Assembly: GCA_014872875.1 (NCBI GenBank)
Contig: WKFI01000014.1
Coordinates: 310,001 to 374,000, forward strand
DNA length: 64,000 bases
Source of the DNA: Paracoccaceae bacterium
GTDB taxonomy: Bacteria > Pseudomonadota > Alphaproteobacteria > Rhodobacterales > Rhodobacteraceae
Direction: 5' to 3'
The notes under the pieces were generated by a model. It did no database searches. It saw only the letters and a list, made by a program, of their open reading frames with translations, and was not told the DNA's origin. The position numbers and the translations under genes are program-made. Shown here one piece after another: positions 24,913-34,115 of this stretch. The number at the start of each line of letters is the position of its first letter. The stretch's first letter is position 1.

Positions 24913-25920
24913 ATGACTGCGCCGCTTATAGATCCCTTCGCCCGCGCAATTACTTATTTGCGCGTTTCGGTCACTGACCGCTGCGACTTCCGCTGCGTCT
25001 ATTGCATGTCCGAAAACATGACCTTCCTGCCAAAGAAAGAGCTTCTGACGCTGGAAGAGCTGGACCGCATGTGTTCGACCTTTGTCCGCATGGGCGTCGA
25101 AAAGCTGCGGATCACTGGCGGCGAACCGCTGGTACGCCGCGACATCATGACGTTCTTCCGGTCGATGACCCGCCATCTGGACAGTGGTGCGTTGAAGGAA
25201 CTGACGCTGACGACCAACGGATCCCAGCTCAGCCGCTTCGCAGATCAGCTCTACGATGCTGGTGTGCGCCGGGTGAACATCTCGCTCGACACGCTGGATG
25301 AACAGAAATTCGCAGACGTGACGCGCTGGGGGCGCCTGCCGCAAGTGCTCAAAGGCATCGATGCGGCCCAAAAGGCCGGCCTGAGGGTCAAGATCAACGC
25401 CGTGGCGCTCAAAGGCTTCAACGAAGAAGAGCTTCCCACCATCACCAACTGGTGCGCCGAACGGGACATGGATCTGACCTGGATCGAGGTCATGCCAATG
25501 GGCGATATCGGCAATGAGGACCGTCTGGATCAGTATTGGTCGCTCAAGGACGTGCGCGCCACCTATGCCGATCATTACACCGTGACCGACCTGGCCGAAC
25601 GCACCGGTGGCCCGGCCCGTTATGTCCGGTTGGAGGAAACCGGCCAGAAGATCGGGTTCATCACCCCGCTTAGCCACAATTTCTGCGAAAGCTGCAACCG
25701 CGTGCGTCTGACGTGCACAGGTGAGCTCTACATGTGCCTGGGTCAGGAAGACATGGCCGACCTGCGCGGCCCCCTGCGGGAAGATCCCGACAGCGAGGAA
25801 CCGCTGGAAGCCGCCATTCGCAAGGCAATCCATCTCAAGCCCAAGGGTCATGATTTCGACTATTCCCGCCAACGCGCAGATGGTCAGATGTCGCGCCACA
25901 TGAGCCACACCGGCGGCTGA
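24913..25920 (+). CDS. moaA: GTP 3',8-cyclase (molybdenum cofactor biosynthesis)
   Basis: MoaA is a radical-SAM enzyme that turns GTP into 3',8-cyclo-GTP, the first step of molybdopterin synthesis. The 335-residue protein has the radical SAM cluster CxxxCxxC (Cys24, Cys28 and Cys31) and the C-terminal substrate-binding 4Fe-4S ligands Cys258, Cys261 and Cys275. [11 protein letters not shown] is the GGEP motif, and the protein ends in the conserved Gly-Gly tail. It would serve the molybdenum hydroxylase at 55719. No ribosome site is obvious before the ATG. Confidence 0.96.
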   Translation: MTAPLIDPFARAITYLRVSVTDRCDFRCVYCMSENMTFLPKKELLTLEELDRMCSTFVRMGVEKLRITGGEPLVRRDIMTFFRSMTRHLDSGALKELTLTTNGSQLSRFADQLYDAGVRRVNISLDTLDEQKFADVTRWGRLPQVLKGIDAAQKAGLRVKINAVALKGFNEEELPTITNWCAERDMDLTWIEVMPMGDIGNEDRLDQYWSLKDVRATYADHYTVTDLAERTGGPARYVRLEETGQKIGFITPLSHNFCESCNRVRLTCTGELYMCLGQEDMADLRGPLREDPDSEEPLEAAIRKAIHLKPKGHDFDYSRQRADGQMSRHMSHTGG

Positions 25921-26023
25921 TCACCAGGATCTCGGGCACTCTGCAGAAGCGATCTGGCGGTCAGCTAAACCGCTGTCGCACCCCCTGTGGTCAAATCTGC
26001 ATGAAACGCGTAAGGGTTGGCCC

Positions 26024-27328
26024 ATGACGGACGCAACGCCTTCACCAACCCTGCTTTTTCGCCTTTACGCTGCCCTGACCCGGCTGGCCACGCCGCTGGC
26101 CGCGCGGGTGATCCGACGCAAACTGGGCCGACATGGCGTCGATCCAACCCGCCATCGCGAATGCCTGGGTGACGCAACGCAACCGCGCCCTGATGGGTCG
26201 CTGATCTGGTTTCACGCGGCCTCGGTTGGGGAAAGCCTGTCGGCGCTCACACTAATTGAACATCTGGGACACCGCCTGCCCGCGGTGGAGTTCCTGATCA
26301 CCTCTGGCACCGCAACCTCGGCGCAGCTGATCGCCAAACGCCTGCCGCCCCGGACGCGCCACCAATTCACGGTGCTGGACGCGCCCGGTCCCGTCGCGCG
26401 GTTCCTGTCCCATTGGCGACCCGATGCGGCCATCTTTGTCGAAAGCGAACTCTGGCCCCTGACCCTGACCCGCACACGCGCCAGTGGCGCCAAGCTGGCA
26501 CTGGTCAACGCCCGCCTGTCCGGGAAATCGGTAAACAGCTGGCTGAAATACCCGGACACCACTCGGCTGGTGTTGGACAGTTTCACCGTGTTTCTGACCC
26601 AGAATGCCCAAGCCGCCGAAAACCTGCGCCGCATGGGCGCGCCCGCCGACAAGGTCCGTCCCGGAACAAATCTGAAAGCATTCTCCGCCCCGCTTCCAAT
26701 AGACGAAGCGGCGGTGCAGAGCCTGCAGGAGGGCATAGGCCAGCGCCCCATCTGGATTGCCAGTTCGACCCATGACGGCGAAGAGGAAATTGTTCTGACC
26801 GCACATGAACAGCTCCTGCGACGTTTCCCGGATCTCTGCCTGATCCTGACCCCTCGCCACCCCGAACGCGGCCCCGAGATCCAGAAAATGGTCGCCGAGC
26901 GCGGGCTGGCCTCCGCCCGCCGCTCCACAGGTGACCGCCCGGCATCCGACACCCAAGTCTACCTGGCAGACACGCTGGGCGAGCTGGGCATCTGGTATGC
27001 CATGTCGCCCATTGTCTTTCTCGGCGGATCGCTCAAGCCCATCGGCGGTCACAACCCGTTCGAAGTGGCGCGTGCGGGGGCCGCCGTGATCTCCGGACCC
27101 GGAGTTCACAATTTCGCCGAAACCTTTGCCCCGCTCACCGCATCAGGCGGCGCGGTTGAAGTCACGGACGCAGCATCCTTGGAAATGGCGGTCTCGAACT
27201 GGCTGTCCCAGCCCAACCAGCTCGATCAAGCCCGCGCCGCCTGCCAGGCATTGACCAACAGACAGGATGCGGCCCTGGATCAGATCCTTGAGACCCTGTG
27301 TCAGGAATTGGAGCTGTCCAATGGCTGA
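26024..27328 (+). CDS. waaA: 3-deoxy-D-manno-octulosonic acid (Kdo) transferase
   Basis: WaaA adds Kdo to lipid A precursor at the inner membrane, starting the LPS core. The 434-residue GT30 protein has an N-terminal membrane-associated segment. Family motifs are WFHAASVGESLS, LITSGTATSAQ, VESELWPLTLTR and FLGGSLKPIGGHNPFEVARAG. The ATG follows TTGGCCC; the ribosome site is weak. It overlaps the next glycosyltransferase gene by 8 nt, so the two form an LPS-core operon. Confidence 0.94.
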   Translation: MTDATPSPTLLFRLYAALTRLATPLAARVIRRKLGRHGVDPTRHRECLGDATQPRPDGSLIWFHAASVGESLSALTLIEHLGHRLPAVEFLITSGTATSAQLIAKRLPPRTRHQFTVLDAPGPVARFLSHWRPDAAIFVESELWPLTLTRTRASGAKLALVNARLSGKSVNSWLKYPDTTRLVLDSFTVFLTQNAQAAENLRRMGAPADKVRPGTNLKAFSAPLPIDEAAVQSLQEGIGQRPIWIASSTHDGEEEIVLTAHEQLLRRFPDLCLILTPRHPERGPEIQKMVAERGLASARRSTGDRPASDTQVYLADTLGELGIWYAMSPIVFLGGSLKPIGGHNPFEVARAGAAVISGPGVHNFAETFAPLTASGGAVEVTDAASLEMAVSNWLSQPNQLDQARAACQALTNRQDAALDQILETLCQELELSNG

Positions 27329-28364
27329 GCTGTTCGTCACCAATTTCAACCGCAATTTCACCGGCGTCTCGGCCACGGCAGCAAATGTGATCCGCCAGCA
27401 GATCAATCAGTTCGACCTGCACCTTGTAGGCCAATCCGTGCCCGGCTGCCCGGACCCGATCACCGTGGCCCAGGCCCGCACCCTGTCGCGTCAACCACCA
27501 CAGGGTAAACCCTTCGCGATCTGGCATGTACGCCGCAACACCGAAATGCGCGCAGCACTTTGGGCGCGTGACGTGCTGCGTCTGCCTGTTCGCATCGTCT
27601 TCACCTCGGCGGCACAACGTCGCCATTCCGCCTTTCCCCGCTGGCTGATCAGCCGCATGGACGCGGTGATCGCCACCACCGACACAGCTGCAACCTTCGT
27701 TCCGCACGTCAAGGCCGTGGTGCCACATGGCGTAGACACCGATCTGTTCTACCCTGCCGAAAACCGCGCCTCCACCTGGGACAAGTTGGGGCACGGAGGC
27801 AGCCACGGCATTGCCACCATCGGCCGCATCCGTCCCGAGAAAGGCACCGATCTTTTCGTGGAGGCCATGATACGCCTGTTGCCCGACTTGCCCGGCGCCA
27901 CGGCGCTGGTCATCGGCAAGGCGGCGCGTGAACATCAGGGATTTCTGAAAGACTTGCAGCAACGGATCGCCGCAGCTGGTCTCTCTGACCGCATTCTGTT
28001 CCCCGGCGAAATCCCGGCCGGCAACCTGCCCGCCGTGCTCAAGGGCCTCTCCCTCGTTATGCAGCTGCCCCGCTACGAGGGCTTTGGCATGACCCCGCTT
28101 GAAGGCATGGCCTGCGGGGTACCATTTGTGGGAAGTGAGGCCGGCTACTACCGCGCTTTCTCCGCACAAGGAAAAAGCGGCCTGATCGTGCCGCTGGAAG
28201 ACGCGGCCCAAGCTGCCGAAGCGGCGCTTTCCATCCTCATGGACAGCGACAAGCATGAGGCCATGTCTACCGCTGCCCGCGAGATTGCGCTGCACAACTT
28301 CAGCGCCAAACGCGAAGCCGACGGCATCGCCGCCGTTTATGACCTGCTCTGGTCAGGCGCCTGA
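27321..28364 (+). CDS. Glycosyltransferase family 4, LPS-core (LpsB-like)
   Basis: A 347-residue GT-B glycosyltransferase. It begins MAELFVTNFNRNFTGVSATAANV with an acceptor-binding glycine-serine loop. PHGVDTDLFYPAE, IGRIRPEKGTDLFVEAM and the GT4 motif YEGFGMTPLEGMACGVPFV (with the E-x7-E pattern) form the donor site. By context with waaA it probably adds the first core sugar to Kdo. The start at 27321 overlaps the waaA stop by 8 nt. Confidence 0.88.
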   Translation: MAELFVTNFNRNFTGVSATAANVIRQQINQFDLHLVGQSVPGCPDPITVAQARTLSRQPPQGKPFAIWHVRRNTEMRAALWARDVLRLPVRIVFTSAAQRRHSAFPRWLISRMDAVIATTDTAATFVPHVKAVVPHGVDTDLFYPAENRASTWDKLGHGGSHGIATIGRIRPEKGTDLFVEAMIRLLPDLPGATALVIGKAAREHQGFLKDLQQRIAAAGLSDRILFPGEIPAGNLPAVLKGLSLVMQLPRYEGFGMTPLEGMACGVPFVGSEAGYYRAFSAQGKSGLIVPLEDAAQAAEAALSILMDSDKHEAMSTAAREIALHNFSAKREADGIAAVYDLLWSGA

Positions 28365-28370
28365 CTGCCG

Positions 28371-28435
28371 CTTCTTTCTGGTCGAAAATACCTCGGGGGA
28401 GTCGTGGCTTGCCACGACGGGGGCAGCGCCCCCGT
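28371..28435. repeat. Dispersed element: TTCTTTCTGGTCG string plus tandem hairpins
   Basis: CTTCTTTCTGGTCG and AAAATACCTCGGGGG are followed by two perfect adjacent hairpins: GTCGTGGC-tt-GCCACGAC (28401-28418), then ACGGGGGC-agc-GCCCCCGT (28417-28435). The two stems share two bases. The element fills the gap after the glycosyltransferase gene and may also terminate it. Related pieces lie at 7134-7154 and 9156-9204. Confidence 0.6.
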
Positions 28436-28490
28436 ACCTGGTCACCAAGTCAGACACAACACTCCCTACAGCCCACCCACTAAGGCTGCT

Positions 28491-29654
28491 TCAAGCCGCG
28501 GGCATCCGTTGTTCGACGATCTCCGCCCACCAGCTGCATCCCGCCGGAATGGCTTCATCGTTGAAGTTGTATTCCGGATGGTGCACTGCCGCCGTATCGC
28601 CATTGCCCACCAGGATATAGGCCCCCGGACGCTCCTCCAACATGAAGGCAAAGTCCTCGCCCCCCATCACCAGCGGTGCGTCTTCGCACTGGCCCGACAC
28701 CGATTGGGCCACCTTGGCCGCAAATTCGGTCTGTTCATCGCTGTTTACCATCACCGGGTAGCCGCGGTTGTAAGAAATGTCGGCCGTCCCGCCGAAGGTG
28801 GCCGCGATGCCGTTGCAGATCTCCTTGATCCGGGTCTCGGCCAGCGCGCGCATCTCTTTCGACATGGTGCGTACCGTGCCCTTGATCTGCACCCGCTGTG
28901 GGATGACGTTGAACGCCTTCGAAGAGGTCTCGAACGAGGTCACGGAAACAACGACCTGATCGATCGGATCGGCGTTGCGTGACGCAATGGTCTGCAGTGC
29001 CAAAACGGTCTGGGCCGCCATGACCGTGGTGTCCACGGTCTCTTGCGGTTTCGCCGCATGGCCGCCGCGGCCCTCCAGCGTGATATCGAACGTGTCAGTC
29101 GCGGCAAAGAAGGCGCCGGGACGGATTGCAAAGGACCCCACCGGACGGCCAGGCCAATTGTGCATGCCGTAGACCTCCTGGATGTTCCAGCGATCCATCA
29201 TCCCATCATCGCACATTTCCTTGCCGCCGCCGCCACCTTCTTCGGCAGGCTGGAAGATCACCACGACGGTGCCGTCGAAATTGCGGGTCTCGGACAGGTA
29301 TTTCGCCGCGCCCAAAAGCATGGCCGTGTGTCCATCATGACCGCAGGCATGCATCGCGCCATCAGTTTTCGAGGCATATTCCACACCTGTGGCTTCGTGA
29401 ATGGGCAGCGCGTCCATATCGGCGCGCAGACCAATCACCTTGCCCGCACTGTCAGACTTGCCCTTGATCACACCGACGACACCGGTGCGACCGATCCCGG
29501 TGACGATCTCGTCACAGCCGAATTCCTGCAGCTTTTCCGCGACCAAAGCACTGGTTCGATGCGTGTCGAACAAAAGTTCCGGGTTTTCGTGAATGTCGCG
29601 TCGCCACGCGGTGATTTCAGTTTGCAGCTCGGCAAAACGGTTCTTGACCGGCAT
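28491..29654 (-). CDS. M20 amidohydrolase, tandem copy 1 (hippurate/N-acyl amino acid hydrolase type)
   Basis: A 387-residue M20D-type metallo-amidohydrolase, expected to release amino acids from N-acyl or aromatic-acyl conjugates. Di-metal ligands are visible: Cys104 and His106 (ACGHDGHTAM), the Glu pair in PAEEG (138-139) and His165 (MHNWPG). The dimerisation domain lies at about 180-290. It is strongly similar along its length to the next two genes upstream (29685 and 30913), and the three N-termini align (P-x-KNR-x-AE). It is the last gene of this run. The substrate is not known. Confidence 0.88.
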   Translation of the reverse strand: MPVKNRFAELQTEITAWRRDIHENPELLFDTHRTSALVAEKLQEFGCDEIVTGIGRTGVVGVIKGKSDSAGKVIGLRADMDALPIHEATGVEYASKTDGAMHACGHDGHTAMLLGAAKYLSETRNFDGTVVVIFQPAEEGGGGGKEMCDDGMMDRWNIQEVYGMHNWPGRPVGSFAIRPGAFFAATDTFDITLEGRGGHAAKPQETVDTTVMAAQTVLALQTIASRNADPIDQVVVSVTSFETSSKAFNVIPQRVQIKGTVRTMSKEMRALAETRIKEICNGIAATFGGTADISYNRGYPVMVNSDEQTEFAAKVAQSVSGQCEDAPLVMGGEDFAFMLEERPGAYILVGNGDTAAVHHPEYNFNDEAIPAGCSWWAEIVEQRMPAA

Positions 29655-29684
29655 ATCTCGTCTCTTTCTGTTCGTGTTCCAAAC

Positions 29685-30848
29685 TCAGGCGGCAGGCATC
29701 CGCCGTTCAACCATCTGTGCAAACCAGCTGCTACCGATGGGTATGATCTCGTCATTGAAGTCGTATTCGGGGTGGTGCAACCCCGCGCTGTCACCATTAC
29801 CCAGCACAATGAAGGCACCGGGGCGTTCCTCCAGCATGAAGGAAAAATCTTCGCCCCCCATCACCATGGGGGCTTCAACACAGCTGCCGCCGACTTCAAC
29901 GGCAACTTCCTCGGCAAACACAGTCTGCTCCGGCGCATTGATGGTCACCGGCACGCCCCGTTCATAGGTAACCTTGGCCGTTCCCCCGAAAGAGGCGGCC
30001 ATTGCAGGCACAAGCTCGTTCAGGCGAACCTCGATCAGATCTCGCATTGCTCCGGAATGCGTACGTACCGTTCCGCGTACAGTCGCGCTTTGCGGTATGA
30101 CGTTGAATGCTTTTGAAGATGTCTCGGCTGAGGTCACGGACACGACTGCCTGCAGGGTCGGATCTGCATTGCGCGATACGATGGTCTGAAGCCCCACGAT
30201 GATCTGGCTCATCATCACGGTGGTATCCACCGTTTCATGCGGCTTGGCGGCATGACCGCCCCGCCCTTCCAGCGCAATCTCGAACGTATCTGCCGCCGCC
30301 AGAAGCGGTCCTGGGCGGATCGCAAACTGCCCTGTGGGCAAGCCCGGGACGTTGTGCATGGCATAGACTTCCTGAATGCCGAAACGGTCCATCAACCCAT
30401 CCTTGCACATGGCCTCGGCCCCATTGCCGCCTTCTTCGGCAGGCTGGAAGATCACGACGGCCGTCCCGTCGAAATTGCGCGTTTCCGACAGGTATTTCGC
30501 AGCTCCCAGAACCATCGCCGTATGGCCGTCATGCCCACAGGCATGCATGGCCCCCGGGGTTTTCGAGGCGTGATCCAAACCGGTCTGTTCCTGCATCGGC
30601 AGCGCGTCCATGTCGGCACGCAACCCGATGACCGCTCCGCGTGTGTCGGCTTTGCCTTTGATCACACCCACGACACCGGTACGACCAATCCCTGTCACAA
30701 CCTCATCACACCCAAATTCCTTGAGCCGTTCGGCGACCAACGCACTGGTGCGGTGGGTTTCATACAGGATCTCGGGATTTTCATGAAGATCCCGACGCCA
30801 GCCGGTGATTTCAGTATGCATTTCAGCCAGTCGATTCTTGATCGGCAC
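29685..30848 (-). CDS. M20 amidohydrolase, tandem copy 2
   Basis: A 387-residue paralogue of its two neighbours, with the same metal-ligand motifs ACGHDGHTAM and QPAEEG, and MHNVPG at the position of MHNWPG. I start it at GTG 30848: the resulting VPIKNRLAEM aligns exactly with the ATG starts of the other copies, and GGGGGAG precedes it. An ATG six codons earlier (30866) is an alternative. It lies 30 nt upstream of copy 1 in the same direction. Specific substrate differences from the other copies cannot be read from the sequence. Confidence 0.88.
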   Translation of the reverse strand: MPIKNRLAEMHTEITGWRRDLHENPEILYETHRTSALVAERLKEFGCDEVVTGIGRTGVVGVIKGKADTRGAVIGLRADMDALPMQEQTGLDHASKTPGAMHACGHDGHTAMVLGAAKYLSETRNFDGTAVVIFQPAEEGGNGAEAMCKDGLMDRFGIQEVYAMHNVPGLPTGQFAIRPGPLLAAADTFEIALEGRGGHAAKPHETVDTTVMMSQIIVGLQTIVSRNADPTLQAVVSVTSAETSSKAFNVIPQSATVRGTVRTHSGAMRDLIEVRLNELVPAMAASFGGTAKVTYERGVPVTINAPEQTVFAEEVAVEVGGSCVEAPMVMGGEDFSFMLEERPGAFIVLGNGDSAGLHHPEYDFNDEIIPIGSSWFAQMVERRMPAA

Positions 30849-30912
30849 GTTTGTAATCTCCCCCATGTTGGACCCGGTCGCCCTTAAGTTTCGGCAACAA
30901 CTCTCTGGAAAT

Positions 30913-32079
30913 TCAGCTTGTTGGCAGCCTTTGCTCAACCAGCTCCGCAAACCAGCTGCAAGCGCTTGGGATCATTTCGTCGTCAAAGACATAGGCCGGG
31001 TGATGGCACATGGCCGTGTCTCCGTTACCGACAAAGATGTAGGCTCCGGGCCGTTCTTCAAGCATGTACGCAAAATCTTCCGACGGCATGATCGGGTCAG
31101 TGGCATCATTGACCTTGCCCGCAACAGCGCGGGCCGCTTCAGCTGCAAATGCGGTCTGATCCTCCCAATTGACAGTGGCCGGATAACCCGGTGTCCACAC
31201 CATCTCGGCCTGCGCTCCAAAAGCCGACGCGGTGTCTTCGGCGACCCGCCTGACACGCTCTTCCGCCAAGACCCTGTATTCAGGATCCAGGGTCCGCACC
31301 GTCCCCTTCAACCGCGCCGTATGAGCAATCACGTTCGATGCAACGCTGTCGGTTTCGAACGTTCCCACCGTCAGCACCACCCGTTTGATCGGATTCACAT
31401 TGCGGGCCACGATGCTTTGCAGCGACACGACGATCTGCGAGGCCACAAGTGTTGTATCCACCGCCTCATGCGGGGCGGCCGCATGCCCACCGCGCCCGGT
31501 CACGGTGATCTCGAATTCATCTGAAGACGCAAGCAGCGCGCCGGGCCGGATGTAGAACTCCCCGACGGGCATGCCGGGCATATTGTGCAAGCCATAGACC
31601 TCCTGAATGCCCCAACGATCCATCAGCCCGTCCTTGCACATCTCAAGCCCACCGGCCCCGCCTTCTTCGGCCGGTTGGAAGATCAGCACCACGGTGCCAT
31701 CGAAATTGCGTGTCTCGGACAGATACTTTGCGGCCCCCAGCAGGATCGCCGTGTGACCATCATGTCCACAGGCGTGCATCTTGCCCGGCACGGTCGAGGC
31801 ATATTCCAACCCGGTGGCCTCCTCGATCGGCAGGGCGTCCATGTCCGCCCGCAAGCCGATCACCCTTCCGGAGTTATCGGTATTGCCCTTGATCGTCGCC
31901 ACGACGCCGGTCTTTCCGATCCCGGTGGTAATGTCGTCGATCCCCATCTCCTTGAGACGGTCAACCACATAGGCCGCCGTTTTTTCGACATCAAAGAGCA
32001 GTTCAGGATGCATGTGCAGATGGCGACGCCATCCGGTGATTTCGCTTTGAAGTTCGGCAAATCGGTTCTTGATCGGCAT
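30913..32079 (-). CDS. M20 amidohydrolase, tandem copy 3
   Basis: A 388-residue paralogue, the first of the three in transcription order and the most diverged by eye, especially in the C-terminal half and the dimerisation domain. The metal ligands are retained (ACGHDGHTAI, PAEEGG and LHNMPG). It ends 64 bp before copy 2. The ATG has GGGGGTC upstream. With the ArgE-type gene at 32639 this makes four M20-superfamily enzymes in 5.3 kb, which suggests specialised scavenging of acylated amino acids; this is inference. Confidence 0.88.
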   Translation of the reverse strand: MPIKNRFAELQSEITGWRRHLHMHPELLFDVEKTAAYVVDRLKEMGIDDITTGIGKTGVVATIKGNTDNSGRVIGLRADMDALPIEEATGLEYASTVPGKMHACGHDGHTAILLGAAKYLSETRNFDGTVVLIFQPAEEGGAGGLEMCKDGLMDRWGIQEVYGLHNMPGMPVGEFYIRPGALLASSDEFEITVTGRGGHAAAPHEAVDTTLVASQIVVSLQSIVARNVNPIKRVVLTVGTFETDSVASNVIAHTARLKGTVRTLDPEYRVLAEERVRRVAEDTASAFGAQAEMVWTPGYPATVNWEDQTAFAAEAARAVAGKVNDATDPIMPSEDFAYMLEERPGAYIFVGNGDTAMCHHPAYVFDDEMIPSACSWFAELVEQRLPTS

Positions 32080-32250
32080 CTGACCCCCACCGTTTCAATC
32101 CGTGCAAGCGCGCAGGTTCAACGCATGCATTCTTAATGGACCGGCGGAACTGTCGAACAAATAAGCCCCCTTATCAAGTCACTTCGGGACGATGTGCCGG
32201 GGCGTCATTCTGCCAGGCGAAATACTGTTTCGCGGTAGCCGGAGTTCATC

Positions 32251-32634
32251 TCAGCTGTATTTGTCGCCAACATCCTCGCGTACGGGATGCGTGTCATAGT
32301 AGATACGCATGTCGGTGATCAGGCCCTGAGAGTCGAACGTGAAATGATCCACCCCTTCAAAAATGATCTGCTCACCGCTGCGCAAGGTCCAGTCATAGCG
32401 GAACTGCGCTGCAACCGTTTTGCCATCGCCTCCGATCAGCACATCCAGAACAGTCAACTCGCTGTTGGCCGACGCCTCATCCAGCTTGGCATAGAACTGT
32501 TTGGCGACCATCACGCCCAGGAAGGGTGAATGCACCCGCCCGTCCGGGGCGAACATGGCAACAATGGCCGAGATGTTCCCGGCGGTCAGTGCCTCGAAAT
32601 AGTCCCGGACCGTCAGTTCCAACTCCGTGGACAT
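32251..32634 (-). CDS. NTF2/SnoaL-like protein
   Basis: A 127-residue protein with the cone-shaped NTF2-like fold pattern: an N-terminal helix pair (VRDYFEALTAGNISAIVAMFAPDGRVHSP) and then beta strands ending in VDHFTFDSQGLITDMRIYYD. This superfamily includes isomerases, hydrolases and binding proteins; no specific function can be assigned. It starts 4 nt after the ArgE-type gene stop with AAAGG upstream, so it is co-transcribed with it. Confidence 0.8.
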   Translation of the reverse strand: MSTELELTVRDYFEALTAGNISAIVAMFAPDGRVHSPFLGVMVAKQFYAKLDEASANSELTVLDVLIGGDGKTVAAQFRYDWTLRSGEQIIFEGVDHFTFDSQGLITDMRIYYDTHPVREDVGDKYS

Positions 32635-32638
32635 GCCT

Positions 32639-33805
32639 TTACCCTTTTAGCTTTTCGACCAGGCCGCGCATGAAATCATGGCTGGCATTGAACTGGGCAA
32701 CGGTGATGTATTCGTTCGGCTGGTGTGCCTGCGCGATATCCCCGGGTCCGCAGATCACCGCAGAATACCCTGCTGCCTGAAACTGTCCAGCTTCGGTGCC
32801 ATAGCTGACCACGTGGGTGCCATTGTCCCCGGTCAGGGTCCGCACCAAAGCCTCGGCCTCACCGTTCTGTTCGGGAACCAGACCAGGGACGTTGAACACC
32901 TGCTCCAGGTCGATGCGTGTATCTGGATGCACGGACTGCATTTCTGCCTCGACCCGCGCAACTTCCGCAAAATAGGCATCGCGCCAATCGCTTGCGTTTT
33001 CCCCGGGCACCACGCGGAAATCCATCGCAAAGCGGCAGTCTTTGGCGGTGATATTGTGAGCAGTGCCACCTTCGATCTTGCCGACGTGACAAGTGGTGAA
33101 GGGCGGGTCGAACATGGCCGCGATTTCACCCGGCGGTTTGGCCCGGTTTTCAGCGTTCCTGTGATTGGCCCAATCAATCAGGCGTGCGCCCTGCATGATC
33201 GCGCTGACGCCCGTATGCATGATCGAACTATGCACCTCAAAGCCCACGACATGGGTCGCATAGCCCTGCCCGCCCTTGTGACCGGTCACGGCCTTCATCA
33301 TGGATGGCTCACCCACAATTACCGCCGAGCCTTTGGGCAAAACCGGCTGCATCGCCTCGATCATTGGCGGTGCACCGGTACAGCCAATCTCTTCGTCAAA
33401 GCTCAGGGCCAATTGCATAGGCCGTTTGACGCCGGTGCGATGTGCTTCGACCAAGGCCCAGATGGCCAAGGCATCAAAGCCTTTCATATCGCACGTCCCA
33501 CGGCCGAAATATTTGCCGTCCCGCTCATCAACGGTAAACGGATCGCTGTCCCAAGGCTGGCCATCAACCGGAACCACATCCGTATGACCCGACAGAACCA
33601 CCGCGCCGTCCTGCTCGGGGCCGACATGGGCAAACACGGCGGCCTTGTGGGGCTGATCCGGATCAGTCCAGCGATGACTTTCGATGCCATGTACGGACAG
33701 ATAATCTTGCACCCAATCCACCAAGGGCAGGTTCGTGTCGCGGCTGACCGTCGGGAAAGAGATCAATTTGGTCATGATCTCCAGCGGGGGTAGATGGGCA
33801 GGCAC
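32639..33805 (-). CDS. argE: Acetylornithine deacetylase-type M20 peptidase
   Basis: A 388-residue M20A-family deacetylase, expected to convert N-acetylornithine to ornithine and acetate. Metal ligands are visible in VLSGHTDVVPVDGQPW, GRGTCDMKG and DEEIGCTGA. The C-terminal EAGQFQAAG and GDIAQAHQPNEYI match ArgE proteins. The start is a GTG (33805) that overlaps the stop of the upstream small gene (TAGTG); an ATG ten codons later is less likely because it would truncate the conserved N-terminus. The acyl-amino-acid context leaves some doubt over the substrate. Confidence 0.85.
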   Translation of the reverse strand: MPAHLPPLEIMTKLISFPTVSRDTNLPLVDWVQDYLSVHGIESHRWTDPDQPHKAAVFAHVGPEQDGAVVLSGHTDVVPVDGQPWDSDPFTVDERDGKYFGRGTCDMKGFDALAIWALVEAHRTGVKRPMQLALSFDEEIGCTGAPPMIEAMQPVLPKGSAVIVGEPSMMKAVTGHKGGQGYATHVVGFEVHSSIMHTGVSAIMQGARLIDWANHRNAENRAKPPGEIAAMFDPPFTTCHVGKIEGGTAHNITAKDCRFAMDFRVVPGENASDWRDAYFAEVARVEAEMQSVHPDTRIDLEQVFNVPGLVPEQNGEAEALVRTLTGDNGTHVVSYGTEAGQFQAAGYSAVICGPGDIAQAHQPNEYITVAQFNASHDFMRGLVEKLKG

Positions 33806-34113
33806 TAATCACTTTCCAATCTGGCTAGACGTAACTCTGTTCCAGACAGAATTTCGACTGCGACTACGTCGTACATAGTAAAGTTCGAGGCAAACCAATC
33901 CCTAAGGACCGCTCCTCCCCTAATTCTTGGTGTTTGGTTATTATTCGCCGTACGGTTCAATTTGGCTGTTATTGGCGCCGCGCCTTCCAGATGAAGGATC
34001 ACGTCTGCCCTCTGCTCAGCACAAATCTCATTATCCACTTCGACACCCAAGTTGAAAAAACCCTTCGTGTAATAGCTTTTCCAAAGTGTGAGAAAATACA
34101 CAGGGTTCGACAT
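33805..34113 (-). CDS. 102-residue protein of unknown function, AT-richer than its neighbours
   Basis: No confident family. The sequence (FFNLGVEVDN..., LNRTANNNQTPRIRGG, LRDWFASNF and DVVAVEIL) looks like a small beta-barrel. From memory it resembles an uncharacterised DNA-binding-like domain seen at the ends of some restriction or HNH proteins; this is unverified. By eye its GC content is clearly below the flanking genes, suggesting later acquisition. It is nevertheless wired into the operon: the ATG at 34113 lies 2 nt after the ABC ATPase stop, and its stop overlaps the argE GTG. A TTG at 34119 is an alternative start. Confidence 0.65.
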   Translation of the reverse strand: MSNPVYFLTLWKSYYTKGFFNLGVEVDNEICAEQRADVILHLEGAAPITAKLNRTANNNQTPRIRGGAVLRDWFASNFTMYDVVAVEILSGTELRLARLESD

Positions 34114-34115
34114 GC

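Noticed and set aside
28491-32079. Tandem amidohydrolases as a CRISPR-like or transposon repeat array
   Set aside because: The repetition is explained by three full-length paralogous genes; there are no short regular repeats and no transposase.
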